From: Candidatus Saccharimonadota bacterium
GTDB lineage: Bacteria > Patescibacteriota > Saccharimonadia > Saccharimonadales > VXPC01
Reading direction: 5' to 3'
DNA: 34,226 bases
Assembly: GCA_026707815.1 (NCBI GenBank)
Contig: JAPOWB010000008.1
Span: 126,230-160,455 of the forward strand
In this document: piece after piece, positions 1-9,064 of the stretch
Numbering within the stretch: position 1 is the first letter of the stretch
How the letters are laid out: the number at the start of each line of letters is the position of its first letter
Program-made: the position numbers and the translations under genes
The notes under the pieces: generated by a model
The model's database searches: none
What the model saw: the letters and a program-made list of their open reading frames with translations, nothing else
Told to the model about the DNA's origin: nothing

Positions 1-377
1 AATTCAAGTTTTAGAGGCTTATTATCTTGAAGAATTAAAATAACAAATTGCCCCTCTTTTAAGAATTGGCTTTGTTGAGCTACGATATCTATGGCAAGTT
101 TATGCTCCTCAAAACTAGTTTGATTCATAAAGTAAAAGAAGCTGCTATCTCTGTATAAAAACTGAACAGACTGTTTAATAATTTCTACTGGTTGCAATTT
201 TTCATCACCCTTAAAAGTGTAAGCCTGCACTTTACCGGTTCGCAAATGGCGGGCTTTAACAATGACATTGGCTTGTTGGCGACCAAAAGCTTTTTGCTCA
301 TAATCTAAGCTTTCATAGACTTCACCCTTGAATAAGAAAATTATCCCTTTCTTTAGATGGGTGGGCTGTAAAACCAT
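1..377 (-). CDS. efp: Elongation factor P, C-terminus truncated by window start
   Basis: Manual minus-strand translation from the ATG at 377: MVLQPTHLKKGIIFLFKGEVYESLDYEQKAFGRQQANVIVKARHLRTGKVQAYTFKGDEKLQPVEIIKQSVQFLYRDSSFFYFMNQTSFEEHKLAIDIV... matches the EF-P KOW-like and OB domain pattern. Absent from the ORF track because it has no stop in the window. Confidence 0.85.
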   Translation of the reverse strand, partial: MVLQPTHLKKGIIFLFKGEVYESLDYEQKAFGRQQANVIVKARHLRTGKVQAYTFKGDEKLQPVEIIKQSVQFLYRDSSFFYFMNQTSFEEHKLAIDIVAQQSQFLKEGQFVILILQDNKPLKLE

Positions 378-385
378 AAAACAAA

Positions 386-667
386 CTAGGAATTGTCTGA
401 GCTATCAATATAGGGTAGTAAAGCTAAAAAGCGAGCTCTTTTAACGGCTCGACTGAGGCGCTTTTGTTGACTCTCATTTAAAATAGGTTTCAAACTATTG
501 GTCATTGATCGATAACGACCCTCAATTTGACCAAATTGATTAACAAAATGTTTCAGCGTCTCAATATTCTTATGATCAAAGTATAAAAATTTGTGAGCTT
601 TGATACCTTGGATATTTTTTCTAGGATAATAATTAGTTCTATTCATGAGTAATGTATTTAGTTTCAA
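386..667 (-). CDS. rpsR: 30S ribosomal protein S18
   Basis: S18-like: YYPRKN...YFDHKNIETLKHFVNQFGQIEGRYRSMTNSLKPILNESQQKRLSRAVKRARFLALLPY; next to ssb and rpsF. Confidence 0.93.
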   Translation of the reverse strand: MKLNTLLMNRTNYYPRKNIQGIKAHKFLYFDHKNIETLKHFVNQFGQIEGRYRSMTNSLKPILNESQQKRLSRAVKRARFLALLPYIDSSDNS

Positions 668-1125
668 AATGGAATATCTTGAGGATCAATTTCTTCTTGA
701 TCATAGTCAAAGTCCTCAACTTCATAATCAACAGCTTCCTGAGAAGTTTTCTTCTTAGGAGTCGGTTTAGGTTTAGCTTCATTTGAAGAAGCTGGAGTAT
801 TACCTAAAAGCAGAATGTTATCAGCTCTGACCTCTAGCTTAGATCGAGTCTGTCCATCTTGTTCCCAAGATGAACTTTTAAGTCTCCCAGAGACTAAAAT
901 CTGCTTCCCTTTATGACAATAAGTTTTTACGATTGAAGCTAGACCTCCCCAAGCTGAAATATCAACAAAATCAACCCCTTCATGTGTCTCACCATCAGAA
1001 GTTGTATAGCCATAATTTAAGGCTAAGCTAAAGCGACAGACTTCATCACCACTGGGAATAGCCCGAACCTCTGGATCCCGAGTTAAATTCCCTATTAAAG
1101 TTACCTGATTGAAACTACGAGCCAT
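664..1125 (-). CDS. ssb: Single-stranded DNA-binding protein (likely start at MARSFNQ, 1125; ORF extends to 1158)
   Basis: OB fold MARSFNQVTLIGNLTRDPEVR...FSLALNYGY, acidic C-terminal tip EEIDPQDIPF; CAGGAG upstream of the internal ATG. Confidence 0.93.
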   Translation of the reverse strand: MARSFNQVTLIGNLTRDPEVRAIPSGDEVCRFSLALNYGYTTSDGETHEGVDFVDISAWGGLASIVKTYCHKGKQILVSGRLKSSSWEQDGQTRSKLEVRADNILLLGNTPASSNEAKPKPTPKKKTSQEAVDYEVEDFDYDQEEIDPQDIPF

Positions 1126-1507
1126 CGGCAACTCCTGTCTGTTCACTTGATTGTCCATCAGTAATAGCTGTCACTGATTGGTGAGTCGGATTATCTAAAG
1201 CTTGTTTTAAAGCTTTTAAATCTGTTTTATGGAACATATAGCGCAAAATCTCATCCATAATGTTGAACTTAGGTTTTAGCTTATCAATGGCTTGAGGAGG
1301 TAGTTCTAAATCATAAAAAACATATAGAGCTTGAGTTTCGCCTTTAATTTTATAAGCTAAATCTCGCTTGCCCCAATGATCCTCTTTGAGGATTTTACCA
1401 TCAGCACCAGTAATTAGTTTCTTAACTTTCTGAGTTACTTCATCTAGATTTGATTCTAGATTGCTGAAATATAAAACAGCTAACTCGTAATGAACTGAAG
1501 AATTCAT
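1115..1507 (-). CDS. rpsF: 30S ribosomal protein S6
   Basis: YELAVLYFSNLESNLDEVTQKVKKLITGADGKILKEDHWGKRDLAYKIKGETQALYVFYDLELPP is S6-like; rpsF-ssb-rpsR order. Confidence 0.93.
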   Translation of the reverse strand: MNSSVHYELAVLYFSNLESNLDEVTQKVKKLITGADGKILKEDHWGKRDLAYKIKGETQALYVFYDLELPPQAIDKLKPKFNIMDEILRYMFHKTDLKALKQALDNPTHQSVTAITDGQSSEQTGVADGS

Positions 1508-1599
1508 AAATAAAAATCTCCTAAATTCTGATGGTTGTTAAATTGGCTACAATAAGACATGCTTTGAAACATTATAAATTTTAAACTATCTAAAATCAA

Positions 1600-3840
1600 T
1601 TATGAAGATTGCTGGTATTCATCAGAAGTATCATCCATATCTTCAAAATCGGAATTTGATTCAATCGAATCCAAAGTATCATCGACTGATTCAGGTGATG
1701 ACTGAAGCTCATCCAGAGATTTAACCAAAACTGTCCGAGGACGACTCCCATCAGCTGGACTAATAACCCCTCTATCTTCTAAATCTTCAATCAATCTAGC
1801 TGCCCGAGCGTAGCCAATTCTCAGACGCCTCTGGAGTAAACTGGTTGAGGCTTTGGCATCTTTGATGACCGCTTCAACTGCTTGGCTGAATAACTCATCT
1901 TCAGCATCTGACATCTCGGAGGAACCTAAGACCTGATTTCTAGAACTGGTGATAGTAACCTCTTGACTGATAATCTCATTATCATATTCGGGTGGTGATT
2001 GCTGACGTAAATAGTCACAAATCTTTTTAGTCTCGGCTTCGGTCATGAAAGCTCCCTGAAGTCGTTTAGGTTTAGACAAGGAGGTGTGAACAAAAAGCAT
2101 ATCTCCCGAACCAAGCAGTTTCTCGGCTCCGACTTGATCAAGAATCGTTCGGCTGTCTATTTGCGAGGCTACTGTAAAGGCAATTCTGGCTGGAATATTA
2201 GCCTTAATTAGACCGGTAATAACATCAACGCTTGGTCTTTGAGTAGCTAAAACTAGATGAATGCCAGCTGCTCTAGCTTTTTGAGCAATGCGAACAATTA
2301 AAGTTTCCATATCCCGAGAAGCCACCATCATTAAATCTGCCAATTCATCAATAACAACAACAATAAATGGCATTGATTGGCGATCATCTAAAGCATTGTA
2401 TTCTTCTATGTTACGCTTAGAAGCCTGGGCGAAGGTTTTCAGCCTTCTTTCCATTTCAGCCACTGTCCACTTTAAAGCTGAAATACATTTTTCGGGGCTA
2501 GTAATAACTGGAGTAAGAAGATGGGGAATGTCATTATATAAACCTAGTTCGACTTGCTTGGGATCAACTAAAATTAATTTCAGCTGGTTGGGAGAATGTC
2601 GGTAGAGTAAGCTGGCTAGTAAAATATTAAGACTAACTGATTTACCTGCCCCAGTTTGCCCAGCTAGAAGTAAATGAGGCATCTTCGTCAGATAAGCTAT
2701 CTCTGGCTGACCAGATATATCTTGCCCCAGCCCGAAAGCTAAATTATTCAAAACGGCTTGTTGCCAAGCTTCTGAATCAAATAAGCTTCTCACTCTGACC
2801 GTGGCAGCTTTCTTGTTGGGAACTTCAATACCAACAGCTTTTTGACCTGGAATCGGAGCTTCAATTCTGATTGACGAGGCTGCCAAATCTAGAGCAATAT
2901 TACTTTCTAGACCAACGATTTTAGCCAGTTTAATGCCTGAAGGTGGTCGCAGAGTATACTGAGTTACACGGGGACCAATATTAGCCCCTTCCATCTCGAC
3001 ATCAATATTAAAATTGGCTAAACATTCTCTAATAATTTCAGCATTGGCTTGAACATCGCCAGCGTCAGTTTTATCTTGGCGATCACTTAGTAAATTTAAG
3101 GGAGGAAACTGCCAATCGGAGTCAACTGGGGTGGTTAAAACTTTCTTAGCTACTACCTTAGGTTTGGTTGAGTTGATTTTGGTTGAATTTTCAAGAGGAA
3201 CATTGGAATTGAGAGTTAACTTCGTAGAATTTTTAGCTGGTTGAGGTTTAGATTTCGAATCAGTGGAGAAATCCTTCTGCTTTCGAGAAAGAAAATTCTT
3301 AATAAACTTAATCACTGATATAACTGAAGTATCTAACAAAGATAATAAGGCAATTATTGCAATAAAAAAGAAAATTAAAAAGACAATTGAAGAATGAAGT
3401 AACCAACCAAAAAGTTGGCTGATACCATAACCTAGATAACCCCCGTAACGCCCTTGATTAGCTAATTGAGAAGCTTCTGATTCCGGCAGGAGAACGTGCA
3501 AAATCCCTGCTAAAGTTAAAATTAAAATTATTCCAGATAATAGTCGAACAAAATGCAGATGATCTTTAATTTTCTGCAATCTCATAAAGGCAAGATAAAG
3601 GATTAAAATCGGTAGAACAGACCAAGTTAACCAACCAACTAATTTAGAGACTAATCCGGCAAAAGCTATCGGCAAATCTCCACCCCAATCCAGACTGCCA
3701 ACGACCAAAAATAAACTGATTAAAAAAAATAAAAAGAAAACCGACAGATTCTTAACTGATTGACTAACTGAATTGTCAGTCTTAGGTTTTGGTTGTGCGA
3801 TTGGTTTAGCCTTTGAGCTTGATTTGGATTTACGCCCCAT
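1600..3840 (-). CDS. ftsK: DNA translocase FtsK/SpoIIIE
   Basis: N-terminal TM segments, Walker A LLAGQTGAGKSVSLN, Walker B FIVVVIDELADLMM, C-terminal gamma winged helix. Confidence 0.95.
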   Translation of the reverse strand: MGRKSKSSSKAKPIAQPKPKTDNSVSQSVKNLSVFFLFFLISLFLVVGSLDWGGDLPIAFAGLVSKLVGWLTWSVLPILILYLAFMRLQKIKDHLHFVRLLSGIILILTLAGILHVLLPESEASQLANQGRYGGYLGYGISQLFGWLLHSSIVFLIFFFIAIIALLSLLDTSVISVIKFIKNFLSRKQKDFSTDSKSKPQPAKNSTKLTLNSNVPLENSTKINSTKPKVVAKKVLTTPVDSDWQFPPLNLLSDRQDKTDAGDVQANAEIIRECLANFNIDVEMEGANIGPRVTQYTLRPPSGIKLAKIVGLESNIALDLAASSIRIEAPIPGQKAVGIEVPNKKAATVRVRSLFDSEAWQQAVLNNLAFGLGQDISGQPEIAYLTKMPHLLLAGQTGAGKSVSLNILLASLLYRHSPNQLKLILVDPKQVELGLYNDIPHLLTPVITSPEKCISALKWTVAEMERRLKTFAQASKRNIEEYNALDDRQSMPFIVVVIDELADLMMVASRDMETLIVRIAQKARAAGIHLVLATQRPSVDVITGLIKANIPARIAFTVASQIDSRTILDQVGAEKLLGSGDMLFVHTSLSKPKRLQGAFMTEAETKKICDYLRQQSPPEYDNEIISQEVTITSSRNQVLGSSEMSDAEDELFSQAVEAVIKDAKASTSLLQRRLRIGYARAARLIEDLEDRGVISPADGSRPRTVLVKSLDELQSSPESVDDTLDSIESNSDFEDMDDTSDEYQQSS

Positions 3841-3886
3841 AACCTAATTTTAACAAATTATTTCTCTTTAGTAATTTTTAAGAGAT

Positions 3887-5941
3887 TCACCTTGAAGTCT
3901 TCAAGCGTTGGCGAGTCTTGGAGGTTTTAGAGCTAATCGTGGCTTTGGAATAAGCCTGATTGAACTTAGCAGTTTTCGGTTTGGCAGTAAATCCGTTGCC
4001 AACTACATTGACCACCGGAATGACAATGGGTGATCTTTGAGTTTGGTTATATAGAAAATGAGTAATATGGTCTTTTATCTCTGTCTTAAAACGATCCAAG
4101 GGTATGCGATTGAAACGTTGATCAACAGCCCTTTTTAATTCATTTCGAAATAGATCCATTAATTCTTCATTATCTCGAATATGTATAAAGCCTCGCGTGA
4201 CAATATCTGGACTAGCAATAAGCTGACCACTTGGACGATGAATAGTGAGAATAACAACGACTAGACCATTGGATGTCAAAAGTAACCGATCTTTAATGAC
4301 AACACTGGGGATAATTTGTCCAGAATCATCTATTAAAACCGAGCCCTGAGCGACCGATTGGGGATGAACTTTGGCTATCTGCTTAGAATTGATGGTTAAC
4401 ATATCACCATTGTTGAGCATAAAAGTCTTTTTAGTATCCATTTTGGCTAATTGTTGAGCAATTTGTAGATGGTATTGTCGGTTCAGGGCTCCAGCATAAA
4501 TGGGTACAAAATATTTAGGTCTGACTAGTTGGAGCATTTCGTGCTGTTCATCTCGGCAGCCATGACCAGAAACATGCAATTCTCCGACCGCCTGATCAAC
4601 ATCCCAAGTTGGAGCTCTATATAATCGGCAACCCAATCTAACTAAATCATCACCGAGTTTTTCGTAGGCGATTAAATTGCCAGGAATCGGTTTAGAGGAA
4701 ACCACGACTGTATCACCTGGTTTTAAGTTAATATATTTATGTTCGCCAATACTCATACGTTGCAAAGCTGCCCCCATTTCTCCTTGACCACCAGTACAGA
4801 GCATTAAAATTCGATCATCCGACAAGGAAGCTAATTGAGCTAGAGTAACAATTGTGTCTTTGGGAATTTTTAATAAACCAAGCCTAATAGCCAGTTCAAC
4901 ATGCTGTATCATGCTTCGTCCATCAATCGCAATTTTTCGACCACTGGCGGCGGCTGCTTGGATAACCATCTGAATTCGATTAATATTGGAGGAGAAACTG
5001 ACCACAAAAATCCGGCCTTGGCTGTGTTTTAAAATATGATCAAAACTGGCTTGGAGGGTATGCTCAGTCGGAGTTCTGCCCGGTTTTTGGGCATTAGTAC
5101 TTTCAGAAAGTAAAAGTAAAACTCCCTCATCTCCTAATTCTTTCAATCTCTTGGTATCTGAGGGAAGCATATCTAACGGCTCTGGATCGAGTCTGAAATC
5201 TCCCGTGTTAATAACCCGACCAACTGGAGTATCAACAACCACGCAAGTACTTTGAGGAATTGAGTGAGTGATTCTGACTAATTCAAGATAAAATGATTGA
5301 CCGATTAGCAGACGTTCATGACGATCAATGTTCATTTCGTGATATTCCAAATTCTCCACTAAATCCACGCTCTGAGCAAAGTTGCTCAAATTTTTCTTAA
5401 TCATGCCAATGGTAAAAGTTGATCCATAAATAGGAGCTGGATATTGAGGTAAAGTATGAGGCAAAGCTCCAATATGATCTAAATGCCCATGAGTTAAAAC
5501 ATAACCCTTCAATTTAGATTTAATGGTTTCCAAATAACTAAAATCACAGATAGCATAATTAACTCCCGGCAAATCTAAGCCCAACTCATTGCCACAATCA
5601 ATAATCAAAGCATCTGAACCATATTCTAGGACCATCATATTTTTTGAACCGATGCCATCTTGTCCACCTAAAAATATAACTTTTAGCTGATCTTGACCGA
5701 ATAAATTGACTGTTTTGGATTTGGTGGTTGATTTAGTCCCGGCCAACTGGGCGTTATCAATAACTTGATCAGCTAACCGTCCGCTCCTTTGTTGGGTTCT
5801 TAAAGCTTGGGTCATGCTAACTTGGGTTTGACCAATTAGACTCAATTTATTGGATCGAGATGAGGTCTTCCGAACTGGTCGCTTAGCAGTCGGTCTCCGA
5901 GTGGGTTTTCGATTTGATTTAGAGGAAAATCGCTGATTCAT
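3887..5941 (-). CDS. rnj: Ribonuclease J
   Basis: Metallo-beta-lactamase motif LTHGHLDHIGALPH, beta-CASP region, RNase J C-terminal domain; basic extensions at both ends. Confidence 0.93.
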   Translation of the reverse strand: MNQRFSSKSNRKPTRRPTAKRPVRKTSSRSNKLSLIGQTQVSMTQALRTQQRSGRLADQVIDNAQLAGTKSTTKSKTVNLFGQDQLKVIFLGGQDGIGSKNMMVLEYGSDALIIDCGNELGLDLPGVNYAICDFSYLETIKSKLKGYVLTHGHLDHIGALPHTLPQYPAPIYGSTFTIGMIKKNLSNFAQSVDLVENLEYHEMNIDRHERLLIGQSFYLELVRITHSIPQSTCVVVDTPVGRVINTGDFRLDPEPLDMLPSDTKRLKELGDEGVLLLLSESTNAQKPGRTPTEHTLQASFDHILKHSQGRIFVVSFSSNINRIQMVIQAAAASGRKIAIDGRSMIQHVELAIRLGLLKIPKDTIVTLAQLASLSDDRILMLCTGGQGEMGAALQRMSIGEHKYINLKPGDTVVVSSKPIPGNLIAYEKLGDDLVRLGCRLYRAPTWDVDQAVGELHVSGHGCRDEQHEMLQLVRPKYFVPIYAGALNRQYHLQIAQQLAKMDTKKTFMLNNGDMLTINSKQIAKVHPQSVAQGSVLIDDSGQIIPSVVIKDRLLLTSNGLVVVILTIHRPSGQLIASPDIVTRGFIHIRDNEELMDLFRNELKRAVDQRFNRIPLDRFKTEIKDHITHFLYNQTQRSPIVIPVVNVVGNGFTAKPKTAKFNQAYSKATISSKTSKTRQRLKTSR

Positions 5942-6525
5942 ATGATTAAGGGTTTTAATTTTAAAAAATCTGTCTGCATAATTGAAACCAGTTGAGGGTT
6001 ATAAAGACCAGCAGCTGGATGATATAAGGGGGCAAATAGAATTTTCGAATCTACTTCAGATGAAGTCTTAAAACGTTTCAATTTATAAGCTTGACCATGC
6101 TCTTGGCTTAATTTCAAATCAGGTTTGAAATAAGCTCCAGCATGACGACCTAAAGTTAAAATGAGTTTGGGCTTGATGATGTCTAATTCTTTCTCCAGAT
6201 ATGGGGCATGGTCGTTCTTTTCTGAATCTGACGGATCTCGATTACTGGGTGGTCTATATTTAACTAAGTTGGTTAACCAAATATCCTCAATCTTGAGTTG
6301 AATTAAAGCTAGCAATTGTTTAAGCAGTTGTCCAGCCCGACCGACAAACGGCCGTCCTTGCAAATCTTCATCTTTACCAGGAGCTTCACCAATCATTACT
6401 AACTGAGCTTGAGGATCGCCATAACCGAAAACCAGTTGAGTAGCCGATTGACCAAGATCAGACTCTGTCAGATGGATATCTTCTAGCATGCTTCTTTTAA
6501 GAGCTTCTAATTTTTGGGCTTTCAT
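5938..6525 (-). CDS. Family-4-like uracil-DNA glycosylase lacking all cysteines
   Basis: GEAPGKDEDLQGRPFVGRAGQLL, NLVKYRPPSNRDP, HPAAGL motifs; no C in the translation. Confidence 0.88.
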   Translation of the reverse strand: MKAQKLEALKRSMLEDIHLTESDLGQSATQLVFGYGDPQAQLVMIGEAPGKDEDLQGRPFVGRAGQLLKQLLALIQLKIEDIWLTNLVKYRPPSNRDPSDSEKNDHAPYLEKELDIIKPKLILTLGRHAGAYFKPDLKLSQEHGQAYKLKRFKTSSEVDSKILFAPLYHPAAGLYNPQLVSIMQTDFLKLKPLII

Positions 6526-8656
6526 TTTTTACATTTTTAGTCTTAATCTGCCTCATACTGAGATTCAATCGACCATGTTCGTCAATAGCGGTTAATTTAA
6601 CATCAACCTGATCGCCAAGCTTAACTAATTGACTAGGATGCTTTAAATGACCTTCAGTCATTTCTGAGACATGAACTAAACCATCATGACCATGCAGAAT
6701 ATTAACGAAGATACCGAAATCCATAATTCTAACAACTTCTCGCTGACGATAAATCTTACCGACCTCTGGTTCCTCGGTTAATTCTTCGATCTGAGCCAAG
6801 GCTTGATTTAAGGATGTCTCTTCTTCGGAGAAAACCAAAACCCGACCATCATCTTTAATATCGACCTTAGCCCCAGTTTCACGAGTTAAAGCTTGAATAG
6901 TTTCTCCACCTTTACCAATTAAATCTTTAATCTTATGGACTGGAATTTGTAAGCTTTCCACTCTAGGAGCTAAAGGATTAAGTTTTGATCTAGGAGCAGA
7001 CAAAACACTAAGCATGTGGTCTAAAATAACTTTCCGACCAACTTTGGATTGAAGTAAGGCTTGCTTAAGAATATCGACAGATAAACCAGCGACTTTCATA
7101 TCCATTTGTAAGGCTGTAATACCTCGCCCACTGCCAGCAACTTTGAAATCCATATCCCCAGCAAAATCTTCAGCATCGGCAATATCTGTTAAAACCAGAG
7201 GTTTACCTTCCGGAGTTAAAATTAATCCCATAGCTACACCTGATATAGGGGCTTTAATTGGAACGCCGGCATCCATTAAAGCTAAGCAACTTGAACAAGT
7301 GGCTGCCATAGATGTACTGCCCTGCTGACTCATAATTTCTGTCACACTGCGGATAGTATAAGGAAAATCTAGATGATCTGGCAGAACCGGTTCTAAAGCT
7401 CGCTGAGCTAAATAGGAATGTCCAATCTCTCGCCGACCTGGGCTACCCAATCTTTTAACTTCACCGACTGTATAACCCGGGGCACTGTAATGATGAAAAT
7501 AATATCTCTCTTCATCACGATCCATAGTTTCAAGTAACTGACTAAAAGAACTGGAGGCTAAGGTCACAATATTCAAGGCTTGAGTTGCTCCCCGAGTAAA
7601 TAAGGCGCTGCCATGAGTTCGAGGCAAAACTCCAACTTGACTGCTAAGAGGTCTAACCTGATCTAAATCCCGACCGTCCAACCTCTTTTCTTCGGTAATA
7701 ATTTTCTGCCTTAAAGCTTTATGGAGTAAACTTTCTAAGGCATCAAGGTGTAACTTAGCTTGAGTATCCAGCTCATCCTCTGATAATTGAACTTCTAGGT
7801 GTTTTAATAAATCTGATTTCAAGTCCTCAATTTTAGCCAATCTTTGAGCATAATCTCCAGTCAAGGTTTCGGCAATTTTATCTGAAGCCCAATCTTCGAC
7901 AAATTTAGTTATTGACTCCGTTGGGGTAATCAAAAGATATTCCTGTTTAGGTATGTCAACTTGACCTAGAAGTTTATTCTGAAAGTCGATTAAAATCTGG
8001 TTAGCCTGATGAGCTTCCTCTAGAGCTTGGGAGATAACCTCCTCAGAGATGACTCGAGCTGAAGCTTCGACCATCATTACCCCATCTTTATTCGAAGCGA
8101 CCAGCATATCCAAACTAGCCATATTTTGCTCATCCCGGCTGGGGTTTATAACAAACTGATTATCAACTTGAGCAATGCGAACTCCAGAAACTGGACCAGC
8201 GAATGGAACACCAGTTAGCATAACAGCTGTACTGGAAGCTAGAAGAGCAACGACATCAGGTCGGACTTGGGGATCCAAACTTAAAACTGTAGCCACAACT
8301 TGAACGGGATAGCGATATCCTTTAGGGAATAAAGGTCTGATAGGTCTATCAATTAATCGACCGATTAAAATAGCATCATCTGATGGACGACCTTCCCTTT
8401 TGATGAATCTTGAACCAGAAATTTTGCCTGAAGCATAGAAACGCTCTTCATAATCAACGCTTAAAGGGAAATAATCCATCTTATCATCCATATCACCAAC
8501 ATTGACAGTCGCTAAAACGACTGTCTGTCCATAACTAGCTAAAACGGCTGATTGAGAACGAAAAGCTAGACGATTAATCTCTAAGCTCAAAGTCTGACCC
8601 TTGAAATCAGTCTCTACTTTGGTAATTGGTTTAGAAAACGGGTTAATGATATCCAT
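6497..8656 (-). CDS. pnp: Polyribonucleotide nucleotidyltransferase
   Basis: Two RNase PH domains, KH motif KDLIGKGGETI, C-terminal S1 domain. Confidence 0.97.
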   Translation of the reverse strand: MDIINPFSKPITKVETDFKGQTLSLEINRLAFRSQSAVLASYGQTVVLATVNVGDMDDKMDYFPLSVDYEERFYASGKISGSRFIKREGRPSDDAILIGRLIDRPIRPLFPKGYRYPVQVVATVLSLDPQVRPDVVALLASSTAVMLTGVPFAGPVSGVRIAQVDNQFVINPSRDEQNMASLDMLVASNKDGVMMVEASARVISEEVISQALEEAHQANQILIDFQNKLLGQVDIPKQEYLLITPTESITKFVEDWASDKIAETLTGDYAQRLAKIEDLKSDLLKHLEVQLSEDELDTQAKLHLDALESLLHKALRQKIITEEKRLDGRDLDQVRPLSSQVGVLPRTHGSALFTRGATQALNIVTLASSSFSQLLETMDRDEERYYFHHYSAPGYTVGEVKRLGSPGRREIGHSYLAQRALEPVLPDHLDFPYTIRSVTEIMSQQGSTSMAATCSSCLALMDAGVPIKAPISGVAMGLILTPEGKPLVLTDIADAEDFAGDMDFKVAGSGRGITALQMDMKVAGLSVDILKQALLQSKVGRKVILDHMLSVLSAPRSKLNPLAPRVESLQIPVHKIKDLIGKGGETIQALTRETGAKVDIKDDGRVLVFSEEETSLNQALAQIEELTEEPEVGKIYRQREVVRIMDFGIFVNILHGHDGLVHVSEMTEGHLKHPSQLVKLGDQVDVKLTAIDEHGRLNLSMRQIKTKNVKNESPKIRSS

Positions 8657-8699
8657 TATTTTTCAATGTCTAATAAATTTGGGGTTGAAATCAGAAAAA

Positions 8700-8966
8700 T
8701 TATTTGCGTAGTTTTAGTTGCTTTATAAGAGTTTGATAACGTTGAGTATCTTTGTCGGCTAAATAATCTAACAGCCGTCGACGTTTACCAACTAGTTGCA
8801 GTAAGCCTCTTTGAGCCATCTTATCTTTTTTAGCTGATTGCAAATGTTGATTAATTACTTCTATTCTAGCAGTTAAAATAGCTACTTGAACTTCTGGTGA
8901 GCCGACATCCGTCGGTGATCGCCGAAACTTAGCAATTAAATCTTTCTTTTGATGCAGAACAACCAC
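8700..8966 (-). CDS. rpsO: 30S ribosomal protein S15
   Basis: SPTDVGSPEVQVAILTARI...LLQLVGKRRRLLDYLADKD.QRYQTLIKQLKLRK; adjacent to pnp. Confidence 0.97.
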   Translation of the reverse strand: MVVLHQKKDLIAKFRRSPTDVGSPEVQVAILTARIEVINQHLQSAKKDKMAQRGLLQLVGKRRRLLDYLADKDTQRYQTLIKQLKLRK

Positions 8967-9064
8967 TACCCAGTAATACTAATCTTGATATCTTTTAAAT
9001 ATGAATAGGAGAGCTATCTAAATTCAGACTTCAATGTAACAAAAAATAACTGATTAGTCAATAT

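Noticed and set aside
2288-2605. 105-aa plus-strand ORF inside ftsK (and similar shadow ORFs at 7143, 14151, 33851)
   Set aside because: Antisense to strongly supported genes and no family motifs.
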